DNA from: Pseudomonas atagonensis
GTDB lineage: Bacteria; Pseudomonadota; Gammaproteobacteria; Pseudomonadales; Pseudomonadaceae
Reading direction: 5' to 3'
Length of the DNA: 64,000 nucleotides
Assembly: GCF_011369485.1 (NCBI RefSeq)
Contig: NZ_VXCA01000025.1
Location: forward strand, 496,001 to 560,000
The notes beneath the pieces are model-generated. The model did no database searches. It was not told where the DNA came from and saw only the letters and a list, made by a program, of their open reading frames with translations. Every line of letters starts with the position of its first letter. Position 1 is the stretch's first letter. Shown piece by piece: positions 42,000-51,502 of the stretch. The translations under genes and the position numbers were made by a program.

Positions 42000-43346
42000 A
42001 TGGAATCTGCCACTGAGCATCAAGGCCGCATTCTGCTGGTGGACGATGAATCCGCCATCCTGCGAACCTTCCGTTATTGCCTCGAAGACGAAGGCTATAC
42101 GGTGGCCACTGCCAACAGCGCGGCTCAGGCCGACGCCCTGCTGCAACGTCAGGTCTTCGACCTGTGCTTCCTTGATCTGCGTCTGGGCGAAGACAACGGC
42201 CTCGATGTATTGGCGCAAATGCGCATTCAAGCGCCGTGGATGCGCGTAGTGATTGTCACCGCGCATTCGGCTGTTGATACCGCAGTCGACGCCATTCAGG
42301 CGGGCGCCGCCGACTATCTGGTCAAACCTTGCAGCCCTGATCAACTGCGCCTGGCCACCGCCAAGCAACTGGAAGTACGTCAGCTTTCGGCACGCCTTGA
42401 GGCGCTGGAAGGCGAGATCCGCAAGCCCAAGGATGGCCTCGATTCCCACAGCCCGGCGATGAAAGTCGTGCTGGAGACGGCCCGCCAGGTGGCGAGTACT
42501 GACGCCAACATTCTTATTCTCGGCGAGTCCGGCACTGGTAAAGGAGAGCTGGCCCGTGCCATTCACGGCTGGAGCAAGCGCGAGAAGAAATCCTGCGTGA
42601 CGATCAACTGCCCGTCACTGACTGCCGAGCTGATGGAAAGCGAATTGTTCGGTCACAGTCGCGGTGCGTTTACCGGCGCCAGTGAAAGCACGCTGGGCCG
42701 AGTCAACCAGGCGGATGGCGGTACGCTGTTTCTCGACGAGATCGGCGATTTTCCCCTGACATTGCAACCCAAGTTGCTGCGTTTCATTCAGGACAAGGAA
42801 TACGAGCGGGTAGGCGATCCGGTCACCCGCCGCGCTGATGTGCGCATTCTCGCTGCGACCAACCTCAACCTTGAAGACATGGTGCGTGACGGTCGTTTCC
42901 GTGAAGACCTGCTCTATCGCCTGAACGTCATCACCCTGCACTTGCCGCCATTGCGCGAGCGCGCCGAAGACATCCTGACCCTGGCCGACCGCTTCCTTGC
43001 CCGCTTCGTCAAAGAATATGCGCGGCCGGCGCGCGGTTTCAGCGACGAGGCTCGCGAGGCACTGCTCGGTTATCGCTGGCCGGGCAACATTCGTGAGCTG
43101 CGTAACGTGGTCGAACGGGCGAGCATCATCTGCCCGCAGGAACGGGTGGAAATCAGTCACCTGGGCATGGCCGAGCAACCGGCCAACAACGCGCCCCGAG
43201 TCGGTGCCGCGCTCAGCCTGGACGAGTTGGAAAAAGCCCACATCGGCGCCGTGCTCGCCACCGCCGGCACCCTCGATCAGGCGGCGAAAACCCTGGGCAT
43301 CGACGCCTCGACCCTGTATCGCAAGCGCAAGCAGTACAACCTGTGA
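42000..43346 (+). CDS. algB: NtrC-family response regulator AlgB
   Basis: Regulator of alginate and virulence genes. It has 448 residues. The receiver domain has Asp59 in CFLDLRLGE. The AAA+ domain has Walker A GESGTGKG (175-182) and GAFTGA (222-227), so sigma-54 contact residues are retained although AlgB in P. aeruginosa acts without sigma-54 at algD (known from literature). The C-terminal Fis-type helix-turn-helix ends TLGIDASTLYRKRKQYNL. It is followed 10 nt later by kinB. Confidence 0.97.
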   Translation: MESATEHQGRILLVDDESAILRTFRYCLEDEGYTVATANSAAQADALLQRQVFDLCFLDLRLGEDNGLDVLAQMRIQAPWMRVVIVTAHSAVDTAVDAIQAGAADYLVKPCSPDQLRLATAKQLEVRQLSARLEALEGEIRKPKDGLDSHSPAMKVVLETARQVASTDANILILGESGTGKGELARAIHGWSKREKKSCVTINCPSLTAELMESELFGHSRGAFTGASESTLGRVNQADGGTLFLDEIGDFPLTLQPKLLRFIQDKEYERVGDPVTRRADVRILAATNLNLEDMVRDGRFREDLLYRLNVITLHLPPLRERAEDILTLADRFLARFVKEYARPARGFSDEAREALLGYRWPGNIRELRNVVERASIICPQERVEISHLGMAEQPANNAPRVGAALSLDELEKAHIGAVLATAGTLDQAAKTLGIDASTLYRKRKQYNL

Positions 43347-43356
43347 GCGCGCAGCG

Positions 43357-45147
43357 ATGAAACTGGCGATGAAGTTGCGTACGCGCCTGTTCCTGAGCAT
43401 TTCGGCGCTGATCACCGTGGCGCTGCTCGGGCTGTTGCTCGGGCTGGTCAGCGTGATGCAGATGGCCGGGACGCAGGAAGCGCTGGTGCGTAACAACTTC
43501 GTCACCCTCGACCTGGGCCTCAAGCTGCGGCAAACCCTCGGCGATCAACTGATCATCATGCTCGCGGAAAAGCCCGATCCGGTCGCGTTCGAAGCGTCCA
43601 GGCAGCATTACTTCGAATTGCTCGACGAGGGCATCGCCCAGGAACAGGAGGGCGATGGCCGACAGTACGGTTTCACTCAGGCCAAGGCCGATTACCTGAG
43701 TTTTCTGCAAGCCTTCGACCTGTCGCGCAACCCTTCCGAAGCGATGAGCAGCAACGCCGATTTCAGGGCGCGCTTCAACACCTTGCGCAATGGACTGATC
43801 ACCGAACACAAACATGCTCTGGATAACATCAACGCGGTTCAGCACGACGCGCGTGATCGAGCGCTATTGGTCGCCGGGTTGCTGGGCCTGGTCGGACTGG
43901 CCGTACTGATCATCGGTTTTGTCACCGCCCATGGCATCGCTCGCCGCTTTGGCGCGCCGATCGAAGCGCTGGCGCACGCAGCGGACAACATCGGCCAAGG
44001 TAATTTCGAAGTGACCCTGCCGATTTCCTCGGCGGTGGAGATGAACCAACTGACCAAGCGTTTCGGGCTGATGGCCGAAGCATTGCGTGAGCATCAGGCA
44101 ACCAACGTCGATGAGCTTCTGGCCGGGCAACAGCGCTTGCAAGCGGTGCTCGACAGCATCGACGACGGCCTGTTGATGATCGACCGTCAGGGCCATCTCG
44201 AACACCTCAACCCGGTGGCGCAGCGCCAATTGGGCTGGGAGGATGACCGCTTGGGTCAGGGGCTGGGCACTGCACTGGGCCGGCCCGAGCTGGACGCGCA
44301 ACTGCAACTGGTTCTGCGTGGCGGCACGCTGGAGCGGGCGCCGGAAGATTTGAGCATCGAGGTCGATGGCGAATCGCGTCTGCTGACCTACAGCCTGACC
44401 CCTGTCAGCCACACTCAGGGCCATATCCTGGGCGCGGTGATGGTCTTGCACGATGTCACCGAACAACGCGCCTTCGAGCGCGTGCGCAGCGAGTTCGTGT
44501 TGCGCGCCTCCCATGAACTGCGCACGCCCGTGACGGGAATGCACATGGCCTTCGGCCTGTTCCGTGAGCGGGCGAAGTTTCCGGCGGAATCGCGTGAGGC
44601 CGACCTGCTCGACACCGTGAATGAAGAAATGCAGCGCCTGATGCAACTGATCAACGACCTGCTGAATTTCTCGCGCTACCAGAACGGTCTGCAGAAACTG
44701 ACGCTGGCGCCGTGCTCCATCGAAGATCTGCTGGAACAGGCGCAACTGCGTTATGCCGACGCGGCGGCCGCCAAGGGCATCGAGCTGAGCGTCGAGTTGC
44801 AAGGGCCGCTGCCACGTTTGCAGGCGGATCAGCCGCAGCTCGAACGTGTCCTCGACAACCTGATCGACAATGCCCTGCGCCACACCGCCCGCGACGGCCA
44901 GATTCGCTTGCAGGCGCGACGGCATGGCGAGCGGGTGATCATCAGCGTCGAAGACAACGGCGAAGGCATTGCCTACGGTCAGCAGGGACGGATTTTCGAG
45001 CCGTTTGTGCAGGTCGGCCGCAAGAAGGGCGGCGCCGGACTGGGTCTGGCGCTGTGCAAGGAAATTGTCCAGTTGCATGGTGGGCGGATGGGCGTTTATT
45101 CACGGCCGGGGCAGGGGACGCAGTTCTATATGGCTCTTTCCATCTAG
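43357..45147 (+). CDS. kinB: Sensor histidine kinase/phosphatase KinB
   Basis: Cognate kinase of AlgB. It has 596 residues: two membrane segments (about 12-35 and 168-190) enclosing a periplasmic helical sensor, then HAMP, PAS (LDSIDDGLLMIDRQGHLEHLNP), HisKA with the phosphoacceptor His about 386 (ASHELRTPVTGM), and HATPase (NLIDNALRHTA, GAGLGLAL). The ATG at 43357 has only a weak ribosome site, consistent with coupling to algB. Its stop overlaps the stop of the convergent EAL gene by 3 nt. Confidence 0.96.
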   Translation: MKLAMKLRTRLFLSISALITVALLGLLLGLVSVMQMAGTQEALVRNNFVTLDLGLKLRQTLGDQLIIMLAEKPDPVAFEASRQHYFELLDEGIAQEQEGDGRQYGFTQAKADYLSFLQAFDLSRNPSEAMSSNADFRARFNTLRNGLITEHKHALDNINAVQHDARDRALLVAGLLGLVGLAVLIIGFVTAHGIARRFGAPIEALAHAADNIGQGNFEVTLPISSAVEMNQLTKRFGLMAEALREHQATNVDELLAGQQRLQAVLDSIDDGLLMIDRQGHLEHLNPVAQRQLGWEDDRLGQGLGTALGRPELDAQLQLVLRGGTLERAPEDLSIEVDGESRLLTYSLTPVSHTQGHILGAVMVLHDVTEQRAFERVRSEFVLRASHELRTPVTGMHMAFGLFRERAKFPAESREADLLDTVNEEMQRLMQLINDLLNFSRYQNGLQKLTLAPCSIEDLLEQAQLRYADAAAAKGIELSVELQGPLPRLQADQPQLERVLDNLIDNALRHTARDGQIRLQARRHGERVIISVEDNGEGIAYGQQGRIFEPFVQVGRKKGGAGLGLALCKEIVQLHGGRMGVYSRPGQGTQFYMALSI

Positions 45148-46760
45148 GCTTCGTCATCCATCCGGCGCCCAGCCAGCCTTCGGCCACGGGTGATCAGCTC
45201 GATGAACTGCACCGCACTCAGCGCATGGGCGAACAACCAGCCCTGACCGAACTTCACGCCTTCGCTGCTGAGCAGTTCGGCCTGGGATTCGAGCTCGATG
45301 CCTTCGGCAATCACCTTCAAATCCAGTGCTTGCGCCATGTGAATGATGTGTGGCGCCACGCCGCTGCTGGCGGCGTCGTGGCCGAGTGCGTCGATAAACG
45401 CCTTGTCGATCTTCAGGCAATCCACCGGCAGGGTCTGCAGGTAGGCGAGACTGCAATAGCCGGTGCCGAAATCATCGATCAGCACCTGATGGCCGACATC
45501 CCGTAAGGCTTGCAGGTTTTCCCGCGCGACCACCACATCAATCAAGCCGCGCTCAGTGACTTCGAAGGCAATCTGCCGCGCCGCGACTCGGTGCAGTGTC
45601 AGCAGGCGCGCCATGACCTGACCGATGCGCGGCACCATCACGTCGCAGGCTGCCAGGTTCACCGAAATGTACAGCTGCGGATTGGCTCGCAGCAATTGGC
45701 CCAATTGTTCCAGCAGACGCTGGATGACGAAGTCAGTCATCTGGCGGATCTGTCCGGTGTTCTCCGCCATGGGGATGAACAGGTCGGGGCTGGTCAGCGT
45801 GCCGTCCGGGCGACGCCAGCGCAGCAGGGCTTCGGCGCCGACGCAATTGCGGCTGTCGAGGTCGAAGATGGGCTGGTACAGCACCTGCAATTCGCCCCGG
45901 CGGATCGCGCCGTGCAATTCTGCGTCCAGTGATTGCCGCTGGCGTACCAGCAAAAACACCAGAAAACCGACGCACGCGCCGAGTAACAGGCACACCGGCA
46001 GCAGCCACCACCAGATGGCGGGTATGTGTGTGCCGGTGCGCGGGCTGATCAGCACCAGCTGATATTCCGGATTGTCGGTGGGCATGCGATAGATCAGTCG
46101 GGATTGGGTCACTTGCAAGGCGTCGCGGTTTTTCGGCGGCCAAGATTCAGTGGGCGGCCAATCCTGGGTGGTACCGAGCACCGGGATTGCCCGCGTACCG
46201 TGATCCAGCACCACCAACAGGCTGCTGCCTGTTGACAGGTCGACCATGTCGGTCAAATGTCCGCGTGACGTCGCCACCCGAAAATTGCCGCGCCCGAGCA
46301 TCAGCGCTGCGCGGTTTTCATCGGGTTCAGTGGTGGTGTTGAGCCAGTAGCTGTAAGTCGGGCCTTTGATGTCCGGCGGGCGGACGACGGACAAGCCTTC
46401 CTGGCGCGGGCGGTTGGAGCAGATCCGCGTCGCGTCCATGTAGGCTGCTTCGTAGACGAAGCGGTAATTGAATGTGACCTGTTGCAGGGTCGCGATCATT
46501 TCATCGTCGCAGCTGCGCAACGGTTGTGCTTCGAGGTCATCGAGACTTTCGCGCAATTGCCCGAACAGTTGCTCGAGGCGAGCGAGGAAGCGCTCGCCCT
46601 GGGCATTCATTTCCTGACTTTCGCTTTGCTCCACCTGATGCATCGCGACGAACATTGCGCCGGCGATCAACAGGCTGGCACTGAGGACAGCCGCGATCAT
46701 CGCCAAAAACCAGGGGCGATAAAACCAGCTACGCAGTGTCTCTCGGGTAGCAACCATCAT
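45144..46760 (-). CDS. CSS-type EAL-domain c-di-GMP phosphodiesterase
   Basis: A 538-residue inner-membrane protein. A first membrane segment (about 17-40), a periplasmic domain (about 45-240) with a CSS-like pattern of two cysteines (RSCDDEM and RICSNRP) that may be redox-sensed by DsbA, a second membrane segment (about 246-268), then the EAL domain with EALLRW, ISVNLA, FEVTERGL, DDFGTGYCSL, KIDKAFI and EGIE, all catalytic residues present. It converges with kinB. c-di-GMP breakdown is predicted. Confidence 0.92.
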   Translation of the reverse strand: MMVATRETLRSWFYRPWFLAMIAAVLSASLLIAGAMFVAMHQVEQSESQEMNAQGERFLARLEQLFGQLRESLDDLEAQPLRSCDDEMIATLQQVTFNYRFVYEAAYMDATRICSNRPRQEGLSVVRPPDIKGPTYSYWLNTTTEPDENRAALMLGRGNFRVATSRGHLTDMVDLSTGSSLLVVLDHGTRAIPVLGTTQDWPPTESWPPKNRDALQVTQSRLIYRMPTDNPEYQLVLISPRTGTHIPAIWWWLLPVCLLLGACVGFLVFLLVRQRQSLDAELHGAIRRGELQVLYQPIFDLDSRNCVGAEALLRWRRPDGTLTSPDLFIPMAENTGQIRQMTDFVIQRLLEQLGQLLRANPQLYISVNLAACDVMVPRIGQVMARLLTLHRVAARQIAFEVTERGLIDVVVARENLQALRDVGHQVLIDDFGTGYCSLAYLQTLPVDCLKIDKAFIDALGHDAASSGVAPHIIHMAQALDLKVIAEGIELESQAELLSSEGVKFGQGWLFAHALSAVQFIELITRGRRLAGRRMDDEA

Positions 46761-46833
46761 GGAATATCCGAAGAATTACCAATGAGTTATAGCTGCTGAT
46801 TACGAATTCGCTCTGACCGTCGGGCGGGCGTCA

Positions 46834-47616
46834 TTATTTTGTCTGATTGAGTACCAGCAACAACGCCGCTGTCTGCGCATCCGGTGTGCCGTCAAAACGC
46901 GCCGGGCGAAAGTGCATCTGGAAGGCTGCAAGCACGTGGCGGGTGGCTACATCCAGTTCACCGGTCTGCGGCGTGTCGTAACCGAGGTGCGCCAGTTGTG
47001 CCTGGAACCAACTGATGCTCGGCAACTCGCCGCCGTTGAACAGCGCCTGTTGGCGCGCCACGGCTTGCTCGTTCGGCCACACGCCGAGGCCTTCGGCCGC
47101 CAGGCGCTTCCATGGGAACAGCGGGCCGGGATCGAGTTTGCGCAGGGGCGCAATGTCGCTGTGGCCGATGATGTGGCGAGGGCTGATGCCGTTGCGCTTG
47201 CTGATGTCCTTGAGCAGGACGATCAGCGATTGAATCTGCGCTTCGCTGTACGGATACCACAAGCGCCCGGTCGGGGTGTCTTTGAAGCCCGGGTTGACGA
47301 TTTCGATGCCGATCGAGCTGGAGTTCAGCCAGGTGCGGCCCTGCCACTGGCTTTCGCCGGCGTGCCAGGCGCGCTGGTTTTCGTCCATCAGCTTGTAGAT
47401 GGTGCCGCGCTGGTCGTCGCCGATCAGGTAATGGCTGCTGACTTCGCCGTGGGTCAGCAATTGCAGCGAGCGTTCGAGCGACGTCGAAGTGTAATGGACG
47501 ATCACGAACTGGATGCGGCTGTCGTAATTGGCCGAAGCGTGACTCGTGTCATAACGCGGGCTGCTGGCACAACCGGCCAGAACAAGCAGCGACGCGAGGA
47601 GGGCAATAAATTTCAT
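46834..47616 (-). CDS. N-acetylmuramoyl-L-alanine amidase lipoprotein (AmpDh2-like)
   Basis: Cleaves the MurNAc-L-Ala bond of peptidoglycan or muropeptides. It has 260 residues: lipobox LAGC (Cys16), amidase_2 fold with the zinc His in FVIVHYTSTS and the distal pair in GHSDIAPLRKLDPGPLFPW, and a C-terminal peptidoglycan-binding domain (SWFQAQLAHLGYDTP). The ATG at 47616 was chosen so that the lipoprotein signal starts at once. Position after algB-kinB matches PA5485 (ampDh2), as I recall. Confidence 0.9.
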   Translation of the reverse strand: MKFIALLASLLVLAGCASSPRYDTSHASANYDSRIQFVIVHYTSTSLERSLQLLTHGEVSSHYLIGDDQRGTIYKLMDENQRAWHAGESQWQGRTWLNSSSIGIEIVNPGFKDTPTGRLWYPYSEAQIQSLIVLLKDISKRNGISPRHIIGHSDIAPLRKLDPGPLFPWKRLAAEGLGVWPNEQAVARQQALFNGGELPSISWFQAQLAHLGYDTPQTGELDVATRHVLAAFQMHFRPARFDGTPDAQTAALLLVLNQTK

Positions 47617-47717
47617 GGCAGAAGGCAATACACGCAAGACAGTAATGCAACAGTGTAACGTACTGACTTGCGTGAAGACGGTCGCTGGGCGGATTTAAAC
47701 AAAATGGAACAATTGGC

Positions 47718-49781
47718 TCAGCCCAGCTCGATGCGATTACGCCCGGCGTTTTTGGCGCGGTACAGCGCCTGATCGGCTCTTTTGATCACCAGATCGCTGT
47801 GTTCTCCGGGTTTGAACGATGCCAGCCCCATGGAAATAGTGATCGTCACCCGTTCGCCCTTGAAATGGAACGGGCAGGCTTCGATTGCCGCACGCAGGGT
47901 TTCCAGCAATTTTGCACCGACCGCTGGCGGGGTCGCCGGCAGCAGCAGGACAAACTCTTCACCGCCGAAACGCGCGATAAAGTCAGAACCGCGCAGGCGT
48001 TTGCGCAGCACGCTGGCGATGATTTTCAGCACTTTATCGCCGGCCAGATGCCCGTAGTTGTCGTTGATCCGTTTGAAGTGATCGAGGTCGAGCATTGCCA
48101 GGCTCAGGGTGTTGCCGTGTTGCTGCCACTGTTTGATTTCCTGCTCCAGCCGTTCGCTCCACGCTGCACGGTTGGGCAGACCGGTGAGCGGGTCGATCAG
48201 GGCTTTCTGGCGTTGTTCTTCAAGGTGCTCGCGAAAGCCCTGCGCCTCTTGCTCCATGTGCGCCACACGTTCGGATAGGCCTTTGAGTCGCGCTGCCACT
48301 TCCTGCTCGCGGGCATCGCGCTGTTTCTGGTGTTGATCCATGGTGCCGAGCAAGCCTTCGAGATGGTTCTCCAACACTTGCTTGAGGTCATCCAGATCCG
48401 CCGCTTGCTGCACGCTGGTCTGCAAGCCGTCGACCTGCTCACGAATTTGCGTGTCCATCGCCCGTGCCGCCGAACTGTTGTCGGCATGGCCATCGCTGGC
48501 CGCCTGCAGATTGCTCTGGAATGCTTCGAGGCGTTCGTTGAGTTGTTGCAGGTAGGCTTCGAATTCGTGCTGGCCGCTGTCGGTGATCGCCAGCATCAAA
48601 GTCGCCAGATCGTCGAGGATCGGCAGCAGTTCGTACCAGTTCAAGCCATTTTTCAGGCGGTCACGCATGGCCTCCGCTTGCGGGCGGTGGCGCTCCGGAA
48701 GGGTCAGGTCATCGAGCAGACCGATCAGGGTGTCTTCGATGTGCTTGGCCACGGAGCTGTAAGACGGCTCCGGCGAGTCGGGAAGCGCGTAGAGAATGTC
48801 GTGCTCGGGTTGTTCCGGGTCAATGGCGGCCAGTGCACGGGCGATCGGCTCGGGCAGGGGCAGGCTGTCGAGGATCAACGGCTGCGGGTCGCCGGGATGA
48901 ATCAGCTCGTCGGGGTTGAAGGTAACAGGAGCCGGGATTGGCGCGGGCGTGAAAACGGGTTCAGGCGCGGGCGTGATGGTTTGCGGCTCAGCTGCCGGAC
49001 TAAGGGTTTCGGTGGCAACCGTGGGCGGAACGAAAGCGGTCACCTGCGGTTCGACGGGCGCCGGGACTGCTGGCATTGCAACTTCCGTGACCGGCACAGG
49101 CTGTTGCAGTGCGGGTGGGGCGATTGCCACCGGTTCGGCCACAGGGGCCGGAGCCGCGTGTACAGGTTCGTGCTCGGGCTGAGGCATGGCGTGCGCAACC
49201 TCAACGGGCGCGATCTGCTCAGGCGCAGGCGTGACGGCTACGGGCGCCTCGTCGCCATCGCGACCGCCAAAAAGACGCTGAAACAAACCTGGCCGGTCCG
49301 GCTCTGCTGGCGTCTCCAGCTGGCTCAGCGCTTTGCTCTGCAGACTGCTCAGTTCACTCAGCAGCAGGGGCATTTCCCGGGCCTGACTGACACGCCCGTC
49401 CAGTTGCTTGGCAAACTTCTTCAGCGGCTGTGCGACTTCGCGCGGCAGCGGCAAGGCCTGCAACTGAGCAACCAGAGATGTCAGCGCAGTGCTGACCTGA
49501 TCAATCCGGGTTTCGCGACGCTGCTCGGAATCGAGCACGGCTTTTTCCAGGCGCGGCAACAGGGCGGCGAGGCCGGCGTCCATGTCGTCGGTGCGCACCA
49601 CGTCGCGCATTTCTTTCATGCACTGATCAACGACGCGGTCGGTACCTTCGGCCGCCAATGTACTGCGTACCAGACCGCGACGCAGCAAGTCGAGGCGGGC
49701 GGCCCAGCGACGTTCGAGCTTGTCCTGTTGTTCGATGCTTTTGAGGTACTTCTCTTTCCAGCGCTGGGCTTCGTCGCTCAT
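47718..49781 (-). CDS. GGDEF-domain diguanylate cyclase with Pro/Ala-rich linker
   Basis: Synthesises c-di-GMP. It has 687 residues and no membrane segment. An N-terminal helical domain (about 1-170) is followed by a long low-complexity Pro/Ala/Val/Glu stretch (about 185-305), more coiled coil (about 340-515), then GGDEF with the active site FGGEEF and an intact inhibitory I-site RGSD five residues before it. Its start codon overlaps the stop of the following minus-strand neighbour region by 4 nt with the EEP gene upstream of it, so the two are adjacent in one run. Confidence 0.92.
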   Translation of the reverse strand: MSDEAQRWKEKYLKSIEQQDKLERRWAARLDLLRRGLVRSTLAAEGTDRVVDQCMKEMRDVVRTDDMDAGLAALLPRLEKAVLDSEQRRETRIDQVSTALTSLVAQLQALPLPREVAQPLKKFAKQLDGRVSQAREMPLLLSELSSLQSKALSQLETPAEPDRPGLFQRLFGGRDGDEAPVAVTPAPEQIAPVEVAHAMPQPEHEPVHAAPAPVAEPVAIAPPALQQPVPVTEVAMPAVPAPVEPQVTAFVPPTVATETLSPAAEPQTITPAPEPVFTPAPIPAPVTFNPDELIHPGDPQPLILDSLPLPEPIARALAAIDPEQPEHDILYALPDSPEPSYSSVAKHIEDTLIGLLDDLTLPERHRPQAEAMRDRLKNGLNWYELLPILDDLATLMLAITDSGQHEFEAYLQQLNERLEAFQSNLQAASDGHADNSSAARAMDTQIREQVDGLQTSVQQAADLDDLKQVLENHLEGLLGTMDQHQKQRDAREQEVAARLKGLSERVAHMEQEAQGFREHLEEQRQKALIDPLTGLPNRAAWSERLEQEIKQWQQHGNTLSLAMLDLDHFKRINDNYGHLAGDKVLKIIASVLRKRLRGSDFIARFGGEEFVLLLPATPPAVGAKLLETLRAAIEACPFHFKGERVTITISMGLASFKPGEHSDLVIKRADQALYRAKNAGRNRIELG

Positions 49782-50656
49782 TCAGGGGTTCCGCGAAGGG
49801 CAGGACTCAACGCGGGCAATGCATCGGCCGTGAGCGAACCCGGCAGACGAATCTCTACCGCGACCGGCAGGTGATCGGAAATGGGCTGTGCCAGCACCTG
49901 TACTTTTTCAAGGGTCAGGGTCGGGCTGAGCAAAATATGATCAAGGCAACGCTGAGGGCGCCAGCTGGGGAATGTCGCTTCCACCTGCGGGGCCAGCAAG
50001 CCGAGATCGCGTAACGGTGACTGTTGTAGCAGATCGCTGGCGTGGGTGTTCATGTCACCCATCAACACTTGGTGTTTATAGCCGCCGATCAGTTCGCGAA
50101 TGTAGCCCAGTTGCAGGCTGCGCACCCGTGCGCCAAGGGCCAGGTGCATCATCACCACCACCAGCGCTTCCGGGCCTTCGCCGAAACGCAGCAGGATGGC
50201 GCCGCGACCTTTCGGGCCGGGCAACGGGTGGTCTTCGATCGCCCACGGACGCAGACGACTGAGCACGCCATTGCTGTGCTGAGCCAGGCGGCCGAGGTTG
50301 CGATTGAGTTGTTGATACCAGTAGGGGAAGGCGCCGAGGTGGGCCAGATGTTCGACCTGATTGACGTAGCCTGAACGCAGGCTGCCGCCATCGGCTTCCT
50401 GCAGGGCGACCAGATCGAAGTCGCCGAGCAGGTCGCCGATCTTTTGCAGATTGCCTGAGCGCCCGGTGTGCGGCAGCAAGTGCTGCCAGCTGCGGGTCAG
50501 GTAGTGTCGATAGCGCTCGGTACTGATGCCGACCTGGATATTGAAGCTGAGCAAACGCAGACGCTGGTCCGCAGGCAGGCCCGTGGACGCCAGGTGATGC
50601 TCGTTGACCTGCGGATCATGCAGGCCAACGATGCGTTCGGTTTTCCAGCGGCGCAT
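49778..50656 (-). CDS. Endonuclease/exonuclease/phosphatase-family protein
   Basis: A 292-residue cytoplasmic EEP-fold protein with all core motifs: LLSFNIQVG (metal Asn), VALQEADGG (metal Glu), MMHLALGA, LMGDMNTHASDL (catalytic Asp/Asn), LDHILLSP and SDHLPVAVEI (catalytic His). It overlaps the GGDEF gene by 4 nt, so the two proteins are translationally coupled; whether it hydrolyses nucleic acid or a phosphoester is unknown. It corresponds to PA5488 in my recollection. Confidence 0.92.
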   Translation of the reverse strand: MRRWKTERIVGLHDPQVNEHHLASTGLPADQRLRLLSFNIQVGISTERYRHYLTRSWQHLLPHTGRSGNLQKIGDLLGDFDLVALQEADGGSLRSGYVNQVEHLAHLGAFPYWYQQLNRNLGRLAQHSNGVLSRLRPWAIEDHPLPGPKGRGAILLRFGEGPEALVVVMMHLALGARVRSLQLGYIRELIGGYKHQVLMGDMNTHASDLLQQSPLRDLGLLAPQVEATFPSWRPQRCLDHILLSPTLTLEKVQVLAQPISDHLPVAVEIRLPGSLTADALPALSPALRGTPE

Positions 50657-50670
50657 GGCGGTCGCCGCGC

Positions 50671-51312
50671 TTAGTTGGCAGCGGCCTTGTTGGTCGCTCG
50701 CTCTTTGGCCACCAGTTGATCGGCCAGTTGCAGGGCTTGTTCAGCACCACCGGCGGAACCGATGTCGAAGCGGTACTTGCCGTTGACGATCATGGTTGGA
50801 ACGCCGGAGATTTCATACTTCTTGGCCAGCTCGCGGGCTTTCACGATCTGCCCTTTGATGGCGAACGAATCGAAGGTCGCCAGGAACTTGTCCTTGTCCA
50901 CGCCTTGGGTTGCGAGGAAGTCGGCCATGTCGTTCTTGTCGGTCAGCTTCTTGTGTTCTTTCTGGATTGCGTTGAACACGGCAGCGTGAACGTTGTGCTC
51001 GACGCCCATGGCTTCCAGCGTCAGGAACATCTGGCCGTGAGCGTCCCACGGGCCACCGAACATTGCAGGAATGCGTACGAAGTTGACGTCGGAAGGCAGT
51101 TTTTCAACCCATGGATTGATCACCGGCTCGAACGCGTAGCAGTGCGGGCAGCCATACCAGAACAGCTCGACCACCTCGATCTTGCCAGGCACGGCGACGG
51201 GTACCGGGTTGCTCAGTTCGACGTAAGGGGCGGCAGGGGCTTCGGCGGCCTGGGCAGTCACGCCGAACAGGCTGGCAGCGACGAGGGCGGCGCTGATGAT
51301 CAGATTACGCAT
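50671..51312 (-). CDS. dsbA: Thiol:disulfide interchange protein DsbA
   Basis: Periplasmic oxidase that introduces disulfides. It has 213 residues, a signal peptide 1-22 (ends AQA), the active site CPHC at Cys55-Cys58 in FWYGCPHCYAF, and the cis-Pro in SGVPTMIVNGKYR. It is 14 nt upstream of the EEP gene in the same direction. It follows the cytochrome c4 gene, as in other pseudomonads. Confidence 0.97.
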   Translation of the reverse strand: MRNLIISAALVAASLFGVTAQAAEAPAAPYVELSNPVPVAVPGKIEVVELFWYGCPHCYAFEPVINPWVEKLPSDVNFVRIPAMFGGPWDAHGQMFLTLEAMGVEHNVHAAVFNAIQKEHKKLTDKNDMADFLATQGVDKDKFLATFDSFAIKGQIVKARELAKKYEISGVPTMIVNGKYRFDIGSAGGAEQALQLADQLVAKERATNKAAAN

Positions 51313-51410
51313 GCTTTACTCCTGGACAATTTTGGTCGCCTCGCGCGACCTGTTTTCAGACAGATCCTGGCGGGCATGAGTTCTGTAGTGTAACGGCAGC
51401 GGCCACAAAA

Positions 51411-51432
51411 AAGGGCGGCCAAAGCCACCCTT
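51411..51432 (-). terminator. Intrinsic terminator after cytochrome c4
   Basis: AAGGGCGGC/GCCACCCTT with one mismatch and a short CAAA loop, followed by TTTTTT on the minus strand (A-run 51407-51412). It also has T on the other side (TTTTTATAC), but no plus-strand gene precedes it. Confidence 0.75.
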
Positions 51433-51502
51433 TTTATACTTGCTGCGACGGATTAATCGAGCGTTAACGTTGCGCGGGATCTATCGCCAGCCAGTGCGGT
51501 TC

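Noticed and set aside
48330..49874. A 514-codon open frame opposite the GGDEF gene
   Set aside because: Its Gly/Arg-rich part mirrors the Pro/Ala-rich linker of the cyclase; no domain.
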